Positions 7,642 to 16,985 of a stretch of 39,135 nucleotides of DNA are shown here, piece by piece; position 1 is the stretch's first letter; every line of letters begins with the position of its first letter. This stretch comes from Candidatus Eiseniibacteriota bacterium (GTDB lineage: Bacteria; Eisenbacteria; RBG-16-71-46; CAIMUX01). The notes under the pieces are model-generated. The model had not been told where the DNA came from and did no database searches. It was given only the letters and a program-made list of their open reading frames with translations. A program made the translations under genes and the position numbers. The stretch covers positions 1 through 39,135 of the forward strand of contig CAIMUX010000050.1 of the NCBI GenBank assembly GCA_903844735.1. Reading direction: 5' to 3'.

Positions 7642-10299
7642 TCAGCCTCCCAGTGCCAGCGCGAGCTTCGCTCGTCCCGCCGCCATCGCCTCATCGACGC
7701 GCGATGGATCCCCCACGCCGGCCATGGCCAGATGCGGCTTGCCGCCACCGCTGCCGCCCACCGCCGAGGCGGCCGCGCGCACAATTTCGTCCGCGCGCAC
7801 GGTTCCGCCGGCCACGAGATCATCGGAGACCACCGCAAGGAGCGTCACCTTCTTCCCCGCGGTCACGGCGAGCAATGCCGCCCCGGTACCGAGCTGCCCA
7901 CGCACGCGGTCGCCCAGAGCGCGCAGGTCGGTACCCTCCTCGATCTCGAGCGCGCCCACGAGACAGCGCCCGGCGGGCAGACTCAGCGCCCCCGCAAGGA
8001 GCGTCCCAAAGGCATCGTCCGGCCCGCGCGATTTCAGCTCCTGGACCTGCTTGCGCAGCTTGGAGAGTTCTTGCTGCAGCGATTCGACACGCTCCGGCAC
8101 GTCGCCGGCCCCCGGCAGGGTCCGCGTGAGGAGCCCCACCGTGCGCAGCGCCCGCCTCGCCTCGCGCACGGCGCCCCGGCCGGTGAGCGCCTCGATGCGG
8201 CGCGTCCCGGCAGCGATGCCGCTCTCGGCGCCGAGAAGGAAGGCACCGATCTCGCCGGTGCGCCGGACATGAGTGCCGCCGCACAGCTCACGGGAGAACT
8301 CCCCCACCTCGACGCGCCGCACCCGGTCACCGTATTTCTCGCCGAAGAGAGCGGTGACCCCCTCGGCCAGCGCCGTGTCATAGGACGACTCGCTCACATC
8401 CACCGGATCGTCAAGCAGGATCCGCTCGTTCACCAGCCCCTCTATCGCCGCGATCTCCTCCGCGGTCAGAGCCCGCGGGTGGGTGAAATCGAAACGCAGC
8501 CGGTCCGGGGCCACCAGCGAGCCGGCCTGCTGGACATGGGAGCCGAGGACCCGCCGCAGCGCCGCCTGAAGCAGGTGCGTGGCGGTGTGGTTGCGCTGGC
8601 TGTCGCGCCGAGCCCCTTCGTCGAGGCGCGCCGTGAGCGGTCCGTCGTGAAAATCGCCCGCCTCCAACTCCACGCGATGACGGATCTCCTCACCGTGATG
8701 CACCGCGCCGAGAACGCGCGCCACGAGGCCGCCCCCCTCCACCACCCCGGTGTCGCCAACCTGACCGCCCGACTCGGCGTAGAAGGGCGTTTCGTCCAGG
8801 ACGATCCAGAACGCGCGGGGAGCGGCAGCCCCACCGGTCGCCGGGATCCCAGTCTCGCCCGGGATCTCAGTCTCGCGCGGAATCTCCGCCACTCGGCGGA
8901 TGCGCACCTCCAGTTCCATCGTCTCGAAGCCGCGGAAAACAGAGTGCGCCCCCTCGGAGAGGACACGCCAGGACAGTGCTTCGCCGGCCGCCTGGTAGAA
9001 GCGGGCGTTCTTCCGGGAGCGATCACGCTGCTCCGTCATAGCGCGCTCGAAGCCGGCGAGGTCGGCCTCCATCCCGCGCTCGCGGGCAAGCAGGGCGGTC
9101 AGGTCGGTGGGGAAACCATAGGTGTCGGACAGAAGGAAGATCTCCTCGCCCGGAAGGGTGCCCGACGACGCGTGGCGCGCCGCCACTTCCTCGAAACGAA
9201 ACAGCCCCTGCACGATCGTGGCTCCGAACCGCTCTTCCTCCAGCAGGAGCCCCATCCGTACCGAGGGCGCGGCCTCGCGCAGCTCGGGATAGGTGCCCGC
9301 CATCATCTCGACAACCAGGCCCGAAAGATCGGCGAGGAACGGCTTAGTGAGCCCGAGGCGGTGCCCCTGGACCGCGGCTCTCCGCAATATGCGGCGAATG
9401 ACGTAGCCGCGTCCCTCGTTACTCGGCGTCACCCCCTCCGCCATCGCGAAGGTGAGGCCGCGGACATGGTCGGCGATGATGTTCATGGATGCGCGCAGGG
9501 CGCCTTCGTACGGCCGGCCGGACATCTCCTCAACGCGCTCTACGATCGGGCGGAAGGCGCCCGACTCGAAGAGGGTGCGCTTTCCCTCGAGCACCATCGC
9601 GATGCGCTCGAGGCCGAGACCAGTGTCGATGCCGCGGTTCTTCAGCGGCGCGAGGGTGCCGTCGAGCTGCATGTCGTATTGCGGGAAGACGACGTTGCCG
9701 ATCTCGACCCAGCGGTCGCAATCGCATCCCGGACCGCACTCCTCCCGGCCACAACCGAGTTCTGCGCCGAGATCGTAGTAGACCTCGGTGTTCGGCCCGC
9801 ACGCGCCGGTGTCCCCGGCCGGGCCCCAGAAATTGTCCTTTTTCCCCAGCCGGTAGATCCGCTCTCGGGGGACGCCGATCTCCTTCTCCCAAATGGCGAA
9901 CGCCTCGTCGTCCTCCTCGTAGACGGAGACCTTGAGCATCTCCTGGGGCAACTTCAGGAGGCCTGTGAAGAACTCCCAGTTCCAGGCGATCGCCTCGCGC
10001 TTGAAGTAGTCGCCAAACGAGAAGTGGCCCAGCATCTCGAAGAAGGTCAGGTGGCGCGGAGTGAAACCGATGTTCTCGAGGTCGCTGGCCCGGAAGCATT
10101 TCTGGACCGAAGCAGCCCGGGTGTAGGCAAGCGGCACGGTTCCCGAGTAGAGCTTCTTGAACTGCACCATCCCCGCGGAAGTGAAGAGGAGCGTGGGATC
10201 GTCCTTCGGCACCAGAGGCGCGCTCTTGATGACGCGGTGGTCCTTGCCGCGGTAGAAGTCGAGAAAGGTCTCACGTATGAACTTCGGCGTGTCCTTCAT
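7642..10299 (-). CDS. alaS: alanyl-tRNA synthetase
   Basis: Charges tRNA-Ala; class II synthetase of 885 residues, full length. It starts MKDTPKFIRETFLDFY and shows the catalytic-core segments SAPLVPKDDPTLLFTSAGMVQFK and FEMLGHFSFGDYFK, followed by tRNA recognition and editing domains. The editing-site zinc ligands are visible as HTATHLLQAAL (about residue 568) and CGGTHVRRTGEIG (about residue 671). The C-Ala domain ends with GGSGGGKPHLAMAGVG and a short tail. A small insert rich in Ile, Pro and Glu (RETEIPGETGIPATGG) near residue 475 consists of short repeats. The start codon lies inside a 19-bp repeat shared with the recX end. RecX and RecA genes are upstream, as in many bacteria. Confidence 0.97.
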   Translation of the reverse strand: MKDTPKFIRETFLDFYRGKDHRVIKSAPLVPKDDPTLLFTSAGMVQFKKLYSGTVPLAYTRAASVQKCFRASDLENIGFTPRHLTFFEMLGHFSFGDYFKREAIAWNWEFFTGLLKLPQEMLKVSVYEEDDEAFAIWEKEIGVPRERIYRLGKKDNFWGPAGDTGACGPNTEVYYDLGAELGCGREECGPGCDCDRWVEIGNVVFPQYDMQLDGTLAPLKNRGIDTGLGLERIAMVLEGKRTLFESGAFRPIVERVEEMSGRPYEGALRASMNIIADHVRGLTFAMAEGVTPSNEGRGYVIRRILRRAAVQGHRLGLTKPFLADLSGLVVEMMAGTYPELREAAPSVRMGLLLEEERFGATIVQGLFRFEEVAARHASSGTLPGEEIFLLSDTYGFPTDLTALLARERGMEADLAGFERAMTEQRDRSRKNARFYQAAGEALSWRVLSEGAHSVFRGFETMELEVRIRRVAEIPRETEIPGETGIPATGGAAAPRAFWIVLDETPFYAESGGQVGDTGVVEGGGLVARVLGAVHHGEEIRHRVELEAGDFHDGPLTARLDEGARRDSQRNHTATHLLQAALRRVLGSHVQQAGSLVAPDRLRFDFTHPRALTAEEIAAIEGLVNERILLDDPVDVSESSYDTALAEGVTALFGEKYGDRVRRVEVGEFSRELCGGTHVRRTGEIGAFLLGAESGIAAGTRRIEALTGRGAVREARRALRTVGLLTRTLPGAGDVPERVESLQQELSKLRKQVQELKSRGPDDAFGTLLAGALSLPAGRCLVGALEIEEGTDLRALGDRVRGQLGTGAALLAVTAGKKVTLLAVVSDDLVAGGTVRADEIVRAAASAVGGSGGGKPHLAMAGVGDPSRVDEAMAAGRAKLALALGG

Positions 10300-10386
10300 G
10301 GCTGGGTGCGTCCTTCGTGGCTGGGCGTGCTATTCGTCGCTCTATGCGTCCTTCGTGGCTGGGCATGTCCTTCATGGCTCGGCGTC
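10289..10386. repeat. 19-bp imperfect repeats spanning recX stop and alaS start
   Basis: On the minus strand, four copies of a unit close to CAGCCAYGAAGGACRYRCC occur in about 98 bases. The first copy contains the recX stop (10372-10374), the last contains the alaS ATG (10297-10299), and two lie in the 72-base spacer. The GAAGGA core in each copy may act as a ribosome binding site for alaS. Origin by duplication of the alaS start region is an inference. Confidence 0.75.
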
Positions 10387-10932
10387 ATGCCCGGAATCGT
10401 CCCGACGCCACGCATCCTCCTCGCCGGGAGCATCGTCCCCGAGGACGGTGCGCAAGGCTTCTCGCACCACGGCCGCCGTGAAGCCGCGCGCGGCCAACAG
10501 ACGCGCCAGTCTAGCAGGATCGGCCCCGGTCGGGCGGAGCTTCTTTCGAACCGCAGCCTCGGCCAGAGCCGGCTCGGGGTGTTCGCGCGCCACCTCGCGC
10601 AGCTCCTCTTCGATGATCCCCGGCGCTACCCCCTCGCGGAGCAGGTCCCGCCGTAGCAGGCGGAGTGAGCGCGGGCGAGCGCGCACCTGCGAGGAAAGCC
10701 ATAGCCGTGCAAAGCGTCGGTCGTCGACGAGGCCGCGGCGCTCCAGGTCGTCCAGGACGGCTTCGATTACCGGCCGGGAGAAACCGGCCCGGGCAAGCAC
10801 GAGGGACATCCCACGCCGCGACTTCTCCATACGCGCGAGGAGGCGAAGGGCCCGCGCACGGGCCTTCGCCTCCGGAGTCTCGGGCGCGCCAATCGCGGGA
10901 CCGCGCCCGGTTTCATCGGGTCTCTCAGTCAC
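10372..10932 (-). CDS. recX: regulatory protein RecX
   Basis: Modulates RecA by binding its filament. The protein is 186 residues from a GTG at 10932 that overlaps the recA stop by eight bases; an ATG at 10977, further inside recA, is also possible. The RecX three-helix repeats are visible: [75 protein letters not shown] and a C-terminal [20 protein letters not shown]. Direct position after recA is the classic arrangement and supports the call. Confidence 0.9.
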   Translation of the reverse strand: MTERPDETGRGPAIGAPETPEAKARARALRLLARMEKSRRGMSLVLARAGFSRPVIEAVLDDLERRGLVDDRRFARLWLSSQVRARPRSLRLLRRDLLREGVAPGIIEEELREVAREHPEPALAEAAVRKKLRPTGADPARLARLLAARGFTAAVVREALRTVLGDDAPGEEDAWRRDDSGHDAEP

Positions 10933-12181
10933 GCTGCTGAGGGGCACGGCGGGACGGCGGCGTCTCCCGGACCTCACCCACCGGTTCGAGCTTTCCCGTC
11001 GGTGAGACAGCCTTTCCGTCGGAGCGGCCGGCTTCCGACTTCACCTCGGTTTTCGCGTCCGCCTTCGGGTCGGTCTTCGACTCGGTCTTCCCGTCCCCCG
11101 CCGCATCAGATCCTTTCACCGCGCCCTTGCCGCTTCCACCGACCTCGGCCGAAGGAAGTCCCGCGGCCACCCGGATCTCCTGCTCGAGGCGCCCGGCCAA
11201 GTCGGGGTTCCCCTTCAACGTCTGCCGCGACTGCTCGCGCCCCTGCCCGAGCCGGTCGGGGCCGTAGGAGATCCAAGTCCCGGTCTTCTGCAGCAGCCCG
11301 GTGTTCAGACCCTGGTCGATCAACTCGCCCACGCGGTCGATCCCCACGTTGAAGAGAATGTCGAACTCAGCCGACTTGAACGGTGCGGCGACCTTGTTCT
11401 TGACCACCCGCACACGGGTACGGTTGCCGATCACGACGTCGCCGTCCTTGGTGCTCTGGATCTTGCGGATATCGAGGCGCACCGAAGAGTAGAACTTGAG
11501 GGCGTTGCCGCCGGTGGTCGTCTCCGGGTTACCGAACATGACGCCGATCTTCATCCGAATCTGGTTGATGAAGATGACAATCGCCCCAGACCGCGAAATC
11601 GCCCCGGTGAGCTTGCGCAACGCCTGAGACATGAGCCGGGCCTGGAGACCGACATGAGCGTCGCCCATCTCCCCCTCGATCTCGGCGCGCGGCACGAGAG
11701 CCGCCACAGAGTCGATGGCCACCACGTCGATGGCGCCGCTGCGCACCAACTGCTCGGCGATCTCCAGCGCGTCCTCGCCGGTATCGGGCTGGGAAACGTA
11801 GAGGTTATCGGTGTCGACTCCGAGCAGCTTGGCGTAGCCCGGGTCGAGAGCGTGTTCGGCATCGATAAAGACGGCGTTGCCGCCCATCTTCTGCACCTCG
11901 GCGATCATCTGCAGGGTGAGTGTGGTCTTCCCCGATGACTCCGGACCGTAGATTTCGATGACGCGACCCCGTGGGATCCCTCCCACCCCGAGGGCGATGT
12001 CGAGCCCAAGCGAACCGGAAGGCACCACCTCGATCGCAGCCATCGGTTTGGCTCCGAGCCGGATCACGCTCCCCTTGCCGACCTGCTTCTCGATCGCGGC
12101 GATCGCCACATCGAGGGCCTTCTCCTTCTCCTTGCGCTCGTGCTCCTTCTTCTCCTGACTCTTCCGATCCTGTTCGCTCAT
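10925..12181 (-). CDS. recA: recombinase RecA with long charged tail
   Basis: ATP-dependent strand-exchange protein and SOS co-protease. Starting at [12 protein letters not shown] gives 418 residues, against about 350 in most species. Walker [10 protein letters not shown] is at residues 79-87, and Walker B is [15 protein letters not shown]. Loop regions [16 protein letters not shown] and [17 protein letters not shown] are typical. The extra length is mostly a C-terminal tail rich in Lys, Asp, Ser and Thr (for example [17 protein letters not shown]), plus a charged N-terminal helix. The frame stays open for over 500 codons upstream because of GC bias, but that part is antisense or noncoding. 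recX follows with an 8-base overlap. Confidence 0.97.
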   Translation of the reverse strand: MSEQDRKSQEKKEHERKEKEKALDVAIAAIEKQVGKGSVIRLGAKPMAAIEVVPSGSLGLDIALGVGGIPRGRVIEIYGPESSGKTTLTLQMIAEVQKMGGNAVFIDAEHALDPGYAKLLGVDTDNLYVSQPDTGEDALEIAEQLVRSGAIDVVAIDSVAALVPRAEIEGEMGDAHVGLQARLMSQALRKLTGAISRSGAIVIFINQIRMKIGVMFGNPETTTGGNALKFYSSVRLDIRKIQSTKDGDVVIGNRTRVRVVKNKVAAPFKSAEFDILFNVGIDRVGELIDQGLNTGLLQKTGTWISYGPDRLGQGREQSRQTLKGNPDLAGRLEQEIRVAAGLPSAEVGGSGKGAVKGSDAAGDGKTESKTDPKADAKTEVKSEAGRSDGKAVSPTGKLEPVGEVRETPPSRRAPQQRD

Positions 12182-12342
12182 CGTCCTCTCCTCTCCTGTC
12201 GATCTTTGGCGATCCGTTCCGGCCCACCCGGACGGGACCGCGGGAGCGCGGTCCGGAAGTGCCGGGCAGGGGGTCGGTGTGGTTTGCGACGGCCGCGACG
12301 GCGCCGACCATGTCCTCATCGGGGGCGGCGGTTCCATTCTGT

Positions 12343-12918
12343 TCAGGACAAAGCGGGCGCAATCCGCACGGGCGTGTACGTGGGGCCCTCTGGCCTCAGG
12401 TCGCTGCGCATCAGCGCGACAGCCCGGATCGTAAAGTCGCCCGCCGGCCAAGTCAAACCGGCGGTCCAGTCCGGATCCAGCCGCAGAGGCCGGTCCCGTG
12501 CCGTCCGTCCGATCGTCAGGTGGCTCTTCCACGGCTTGTCCGGCGGCCCGAACCCCGCCTCGCGGATCCGGCGGTCGATCTCCTCCGCCAACGCCGCCAG
12601 GCATCCCGCGCGGTCTTCCACCCCGATCCAGGTCACCTGCGGCCGGGCCGGGGAGGGAAAAGCCGAGACTTCCGTGATGCGCACCGTCACCGGGGCGAAC
12701 GCCTCCTCCATCGACGCTACGACCGACGACGCCTTCAAGAGCGCCTTCCGATCGAGATCGCCGAAGAAACGCACCGTCAAATGAAAGAGCGCCGGATCGA
12801 CCCACTTCACCGAGCCCGGAGGGAATCGGTCCCGAGCCCGCCGCTGGAGATCTGCGGCCGCCGCCACCATCTCCGCCGGAAGAAGCAGGGCCAGGAACGA
12901 TCTCGTCCGTTCGCTCAT
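12343..12918 (-). CDS. thpR: RNA 2',3'-cyclic phosphodiesterase (2H family)
   Basis: 2H phosphoesterase related to bacterial ThpR/LigT, which opens 2',3'-cyclic phosphates on RNA to 2'-phosphates. The protein is 191 residues, the normal size. It starts [17 protein letters not shown], and both catalytic HxT motifs are present: [10 protein letters not shown] (about residue 45) and SHLTIGRTA (about residue 136). It lies between cinA and recA; a cinA-thpR-recA order is found in many bacteria. Confidence 0.93.
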   Translation of the reverse strand: MSERTRSFLALLLPAEMVAAAADLQRRARDRFPPGSVKWVDPALFHLTVRFFGDLDRKALLKASSVVASMEEAFAPVTVRITEVSAFPSPARPQVTWIGVEDRAGCLAALAEEIDRRIREAGFGPPDKPWKSHLTIGRTARDRPLRLDPDWTAGLTWPAGDFTIRAVALMRSDLRPEGPTYTPVRIAPALS

Positions 12919-13029
12919 GCGGCGACTCGCAGCGACCCGCCGACGACGGCCGGTCCGACGCCACCGTCGCGACCCCGCCCACGCATCGCGGCTTCCCGCA
13001 CTGTTCGTTCATTTCCCCGCACGGTTGGC

Positions 13030-14322
13030 TCAGTTCCCCACGCTGCCGGGGCGTGGTCCCTCGCTCCACAGTGGTGTCCCGTCGATCGGAAGACCGGCGA
13101 GGTGCCGGTAGAGCAGCCACAGCCCTGCGAAGACCGCCCGCTGCGTGACCGACTCGCGGCTCCGCCCCGGAAAGATCCGTCGCAGGTGTGACTCTCCCTT
13201 CGCACTCGCGATCCCGAGATAGACGAGGCCCACCGGTTTCTCCGCGGTGGCTCCGTCGGGTCCCGCGACTCCCGTCGTCGAGATGGCGACATCCGAGCCT
13301 GTGATCCGGCGCACCCCCACCGCCATCGCTTCGGCCACCTGCGCGCTGACCGCGCCGTGGTTCAGCAGCGTCCCCAACGATACTCCCAGCAGGCGCTGCT
13401 TGATCTCGTTGTCGTAGGCGGTCACCGCCCCGAGAAAGTACGCGGAGCTGCCCGGCACGCGCGTCAGTGCCGCGCCCACCCCGCCCCCCGTGATCGATTC
13501 CGCCACCGCGAGGCGCGCCTTCGCCGCCAGCGCCAGCTCGCCCACCCGCTGCTCCAGCGGAACCTCGCCCGTGGCGTAGACGATGTCCCCCAGTTTGTCC
13601 AGGATCTCCTTTGTCCACCCGTCGAACTCCTCCCGCGTCAGTTCGGCATCGGGCCGGCGGACGAGCCGGAGGTCTACGCCACCCAACTGTGGAAGATAGG
13701 CCACCTCGCTCCCGTCCGGCTGTACCGGGCCGATCCGATCTGCCAGTACCGTCTCGGGCACGCCCGCGGTGCGAAGCGTCAGCTCCCAACCGCGGGCGAC
13801 GCCCAACCGTCGCTCGATGAAGGGGAGCACGAACCGTTCCACCAGCGCGCGCATCTCTTCAGGAACGCCGGGCAGCGCCACGAGGAACCCTCCGGCGGGA
13901 GTCGGCAAGAGAATCCCTGGAGCCATGCCCACCGGATTCGGGAGGATCTCAGCGCCCTGTGGCACGAGTGCCAACCCCTCAGCGGACGGCGGCGGGGTAC
14001 GGCCGCGCTCACGGTAGATCCGCTCGATCTCCAGCCGCACGTCCTCGCGCAGGACCAGGCGACGGCCCAGGGCCTGCGCCAGCGTTCGTCGCGTGATGTC
14101 ATCGGGGGTACCCCCGAGTCCGCCGGTAACGATGATCCCCTCTGCGCGAGCCAGTGCGTTCTTGAGCGCAGACAGAAGCAGCTCGCGCCGGTCGGGAACC
14201 GTGCTGTGCCACATTGGCGGCACCCCGAGACGGTTGAGCTGTCGCGCGAGATAGTGGAAGTTCGTGTCGAGAATGCGACCGTTCAGGATCTCCCCACCGA
14301 TGGTGAGGGTCTCGATTTTCAT
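13030..14322 (-). CDS. cinA: CinA family protein (nicotinamide-nucleotide amidohydrolase/ADP-ribose pyrophosphatase)
   Basis: Full-length CinA of 430 residues with two domains. The N-terminal MoCF-like (COG1058) domain runs from [22 protein letters not shown] through [18 protein letters not shown] and [11 protein letters not shown]. The C-terminal PncC-type deamidase domain begins near residue 265 with [35 protein letters not shown] and contains [11 protein letters not shown] and [11 protein letters not shown]. Members hydrolyse NMN to nicotinate mononucleotide and salvage pyridine nucleotides. The start is three bases after the pgpA stop, indicating coupling. cinA next to recA is widely conserved. 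Confidence 0.94.
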   Translation of the reverse strand: MKIETLTIGGEILNGRILDTNFHYLARQLNRLGVPPMWHSTVPDRRELLLSALKNALARAEGIIVTGGLGGTPDDITRRTLAQALGRRLVLREDVRLEIERIYRERGRTPPPSAEGLALVPQGAEILPNPVGMAPGILLPTPAGGFLVALPGVPEEMRALVERFVLPFIERRLGVARGWELTLRTAGVPETVLADRIGPVQPDGSEVAYLPQLGGVDLRLVRRPDAELTREEFDGWTKEILDKLGDIVYATGEVPLEQRVGELALAAKARLAVAESITGGGVGAALTRVPGSSAYFLGAVTAYDNEIKQRLLGVSLGTLLNHGAVSAQVAEAMAVGVRRITGSDVAISTTGVAGPDGATAEKPVGLVYLGIASAKGESHLRRIFPGRSRESVTQRAVFAGLWLLYRHLAGLPIDGTPLWSEGPRPGSVGN

Positions 14323-14325
14323 CGC

Positions 14326-14820
14326 CTACCGCGCCAGGTGCGGGGCCAGAAGCGTCGGCCAGAGGCGAATCACCAGCCGCAGAAGCAGGTTCCCGTAGAT
14401 GGCCGCCATGATGTCATCCATCATCACCCCCCAGCCGCGCGGCAGCGACTGAAGCTGATACGCCGGCGGCGGCTTCACGACGTCGAGGATCCGGAACACG
14501 AGAAACCCGGCGACCGCGAGCTTCAACGGATCGACCGACGGCCCCATCCAGGCGATGGTGAGCAACGCTCCCGCCACCTCGTCGATGACGATCGGTTTGC
14601 CGTCGTGTCCGTAGATCGGCTCGGCCCGGCTTGCGAGTGGAATACCGATGGCGGTGACCGCGGCGATGACGACCAGCATGGCGAGCGCCGGAACAGGCTG
14701 GTGCGACTGCACCCACCACCAGATCCCCAGCGTGACGAACGAGGCGAAGGTCGCCGGGGCCACGGGGAAGTGGCCGGTGAAGAAAAACGTCGCCCCCAGT
14801 CGAACCAAAAATCTGCGCAT
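14326..14820 (-). CDS. pgpA: phosphatidylglycerophosphatase A
   Basis: Membrane phosphatase that turns phosphatidylglycerophosphate into phosphatidylglycerol. The protein is 164 residues, the usual length, with four hydrophobic segments. Family motifs are FFFTGHFPVAPATFAS near the N-terminus, KPIVIDEVAGALLTI (the acidic metal-binding region), FRILDVVKPPPA and the C-terminal GWGVMMDDIMAAIYGNLLLR. No Shine-Dalgarno sequence precedes the ATG, which lies about 70 bases after the MglA-like gene. cinA follows after three bases. Confidence 0.94.
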   Translation of the reverse strand: MRRFLVRLGATFFFTGHFPVAPATFASFVTLGIWWWVQSHQPVPALAMLVVIAAVTAIGIPLASRAEPIYGHDGKPIVIDEVAGALLTIAWMGPSVDPLKLAVAGFLVFRILDVVKPPPAYQLQSLPRGWGVMMDDIMAAIYGNLLLRLVIRLWPTLLAPHLAR

Positions 14821-14892
14821 GGAGGGGGACTCTAGCAGAGCTCAGGGCTTGTCGCTACGGGTGGGAGCCGATCCTGAGATTCGGAATAGGCT

Positions 14893-15582
14893 TCAGACTT
14901 CTGGCGTTGGTCGGGCAGACCATGAGCAGGAATCCGTCCGGGGCCCGCGCACCGCCCCGCGCGCGATCGCCGCGAGCGTCTCCAACACCCCCACGCCGTC
15001 GGCAGCCACCGAGGCAAGGCGCGGTCCGCATTCGCCCAGCCGGTCGAGCACCGCATCGATGTCAGCCCGCGGTGTGAGCGGGGCCAAATCCTGCTTGTTC
15101 AACTGAATCACCCGCGGCAGCCGTTCCCAGTCGCGCCCGCACGCCTCCACCGCCTCGCGCGCTTCGAGAAAGCTCCCCACGTTCTCCCGCAGCCGTCGCA
15201 AACGAGAGTCCCAGACAAAGACCAGCCCATCCACCCCGTGCAGCACCAGCCGTCGCGTGACGCGGAAGCGCGGCTGCCCCGGCACGGTGTACAAACGTAG
15301 CCGGATCGGCGCGCCGCGGCCCGGATCGAGGTCGAGCGGAAGGCAGTCGAAGTAAATGGTTCGCTCGCCGGGAGTGTCCAGCGTGATGAGCCGCCCCCGC
15401 AGTTCCGGGCGCAGACGGGCGTGGAGCCACTTCAGGTTCGTGGTCTTGCCGGAAAGCCCCGGACCCCAGTAAACGAGCTTGAGGGGGGTGCCCGTGATCC
15501 GGCCGGGAAATATGCGCCCCGGCATCGTCGCGACACCATCCCCCGGCGGGCCGCTCCCCGGCGTGCCGGTCGACGGCGTCAT
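14893..15582 (-). CDS. MglA-like small Ras-family GTPase
   Basis: Bacterial Ras-like GTPase of 229 residues related to MglA, which sets cell polarity in Myxococcus. The P-loop is VYWGPGLSGKTTN. The G3 region reads RLYTVPGQPRF, with Thr-Val-Pro instead of the Ras Asp-x-Ala, exactly the MglA signature. VDGLVFVWDSRLRRLRENV follows, and LNKQDL is the base-specificity motif. The start used (MTPSTGTPGS, 15582) is seven bases after the stop of the MglB-like gene; an in-frame ATG at 15648 would overlap it. The pair suggests a GTPase with its co-expressed GAP. Whether it controls motility, polarity or something else is not visible. Confidence 0.85.
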   Translation of the reverse strand: MTPSTGTPGSGPPGDGVATMPGRIFPGRITGTPLKLVYWGPGLSGKTTNLKWLHARLRPELRGRLITLDTPGERTIYFDCLPLDLDPGRGAPIRLRLYTVPGQPRFRVTRRLVLHGVDGLVFVWDSRLRRLRENVGSFLEAREAVEACGRDWERLPRVIQLNKQDLAPLTPRADIDAVLDRLGECGPRLASVAADGVGVLETLAAIARGAVRGPRTDSCSWSARPTPEV

Positions 15583-15589
15583 GCGCGGG

Positions 15590-16108
15590 TCAGGCCGAAG
15601 GGCCGAAAAGCCGCCCCATGCCGTCGTCGATGATCCGGTCGACATCATAGCCGTCCTCGGACCCCTCGAAGTCGCCTTCCAGAACCTGTCGCTCGAGCAG
15701 GCCGAGGAGCGGACGCGTCACCTCCTCGAGCCGGGCACGTTCCTTGCGCATAGCGTGGCGCACGAGGCCCAACGTGGTCCGTCCGTCGAAGATGACCGCC
15801 AACACCAACAACGGGTGCAGCGGCGCTAAGACAACGCCACCCTCGATCCCCTGATGGACCACCCACTGCATCGACTCCTCCCCGAGGAGCAACGCCATTT
15901 CTTGGGTGGCGAGGTAGTCGCCGACGGCCAACGAGGCGAAGGTGCCGAGGTCGAAGGTCGGTTCCTCGCCCGCGTAGGTCACGGCATTGCCGGCCGTGTC
16001 AAGCAGGACGGCGGTCGCGGCGCCGGCGCGCTGCAGCGTTCGCTGCAATTCCTTCCAGACCGAACCGAAGTGGAGATCCCACTCCCCCGGGATAGCGGCA
16101 TGATCCAT
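15590..16108 (-). CDS. roadblock/LC7 (MglB-like) protein
   Basis: Protein of 172 residues from MDHAAIPGEWDLHFGSVWKEL, preceded by a G-rich ribosome binding site; a TTG 38 codons upstream is less likely. The segment AGAATAVLLDTAGNAVTYAGEEPTFDLGTFASLAVGDYLATQEMALLLGE has the roadblock/LC7 pattern of MglB, the GTPase-activating partner of MglA. LAVIFDGRTTLGLVRHAMRKE matches the last strand and helix. Immediate coupling to the MglA-like gene supports a partner role. Location after recR is seen in several deltaproteobacterial and related genomes. Confidence 0.8.
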   Translation of the reverse strand: MDHAAIPGEWDLHFGSVWKELQRTLQRAGAATAVLLDTAGNAVTYAGEEPTFDLGTFASLAVGDYLATQEMALLLGEESMQWVVHQGIEGGVVLAPLHPLLVLAVIFDGRTTLGLVRHAMRKERARLEEVTRPLLGLLERQVLEGDFEGSEDGYDVDRIIDDGMGRLFGPSA

Positions 16109-16238
16109 GACCGGCCCCCCCTGGACGACGGGGATGAGGAATCCCCGAAGGTCATCGGCCTCGAGCCAAGCGGCTCGAATCGAGCACGCAGCAAGAAGGG
16201 AAGATCCAGCATCGTCTGTCAAGGAGTTTCTTCGGGCT

Positions 16239-16336
16239 GCGGGCTTCGGGCTTCAAGCTGCGAGCTGCGGGCTGCGGCTCCTGAGTCCTGTCTTCTGTCC
16301 ACTGTCCACTGTCTTCAAGCTGCTGTCTTCAAGCTG
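16239..16336. repeat. simple-phrase repeats between recR and mglB-like gene
   Basis: The 245-base gap 16109-16353 holds no gene. Within it, CTTCAAGCTGC occurs three times (16249, 16313 and 16328 region), GGGCTGCGG/GGGCTTCGG variants are interleaved between the first copies, and TGTCCACTGTCCACTGTC lies in the middle. Such phrases recur in intergenic DNA of many deltaproteobacterial-type genomes. No promoter or terminator is clear. Confidence 0.7.
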
Positions 16337-16353
16337 CGGATCGGGAAGCGCGA

Positions 16354-16953
16354 TTACATCTCCGCCCGCCCCTCCAACGCCCGCACTAGGCTCGCCTGGT
16401 CGGACAGCTCAAGGTCGGAGCCGATCGGAACGCCGCGCGCGATGCGGGTCACGCGCACCCCCGCGGATCGCAGACAATCGACAAGGTAGTGAGCCGTGGC
16501 CTCACCTTGCGCCGGGGGGTTGGTGGCCACGATCACTTCCGTCACGAGTCCGTCGCCTACACGCACCTGCAATTCCCGGATGCGCAGAGACTCGGGCAGG
16601 ATCCCCTCATTGGGAGACAGACTGCCGCCGAGGACATGATAGAGCCCGTGATAGGCGCCGGTTCTCTCCACGGCGACGACGTCGGCCGGTTGCTCGACCA
16701 CACAGAGCAACGCTTGATCGCGCCGCGGGTCGTCACAGATACGGCAGCGCGGGCCGTCGGCGATGTTGCCGCAAGCGGCACAGATGCCGGTCTCCTCGCG
16801 CAGCCGCCGCAGGGCGGAGGCCAGGGCCACAGCGTCGGCGGCCGGGACCCGCAGCAGATGGAAGGCGAGCCGCTGCGCCGTCTTCCTCCCGATCCCGGGC
16901 AGGCGGGAGAGTCGGTCGACCAGCTCTCCCAGGGTCTGCGAGCCGTATTCCAC
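16354..16953 (-). CDS. recR: recombination mediator RecR
   Basis: Acts with RecF and RecO to load RecA at gaps. The protein is 199 residues, the standard length. It has the helix-hairpin-helix LSRLPGIGRKTAQRLAFHLL and a Cys4 zinc finger CAACGNIADGPRCRICDD. The Toprim domain follows with LLCVVEQPADVVAVERTGAYHGLYHVLGG and EVIVATNPPAQGEATAHYL. The start is GTG with an AAGGAG site nine bases upstream. The dnaX-ybaB-recR order is canonical. Confidence 0.97.
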   Translation of the reverse strand: MEYGSQTLGELVDRLSRLPGIGRKTAQRLAFHLLRVPAADAVALASALRRLREETGICAACGNIADGPRCRICDDPRRDQALLCVVEQPADVVAVERTGAYHGLYHVLGGSLSPNEGILPESLRIRELQVRVGDGLVTEVIVATNPPAQGEATAHYLVDCLRSAGVRVTRIARGVPIGSDLELSDQASLVRALEGRAEM

Positions 16954-16985
16954 GCTCTGCGGCTCCTTCCAGGCTCCGGCGATTC

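Noticed and set aside
6763-10656. 1297-codon open frame on the plus strand
   Set aside because: Antisense to alaS, recX and the UbiA-family gene; composition is His/Arg/Asp-rich shadow sequence caused by GC-rich third positions.
12182-13789. Long in-frame N-terminal extension of RecA
   Set aside because: The true start is fixed by the conserved N-terminus; the extension crosses thpR and cinA in a wrong frame.
13357-14835. 492-codon plus-strand frame
   Set aside because: Antisense to cinA and pgpA; no family pattern.
16190-16222. TTG start for the MglB-like gene with TTGACA as a -35 box
   Set aside because: The ATG at 16108 has a better ribosome binding site, and no -10 follows the TTGACA at correct spacing.
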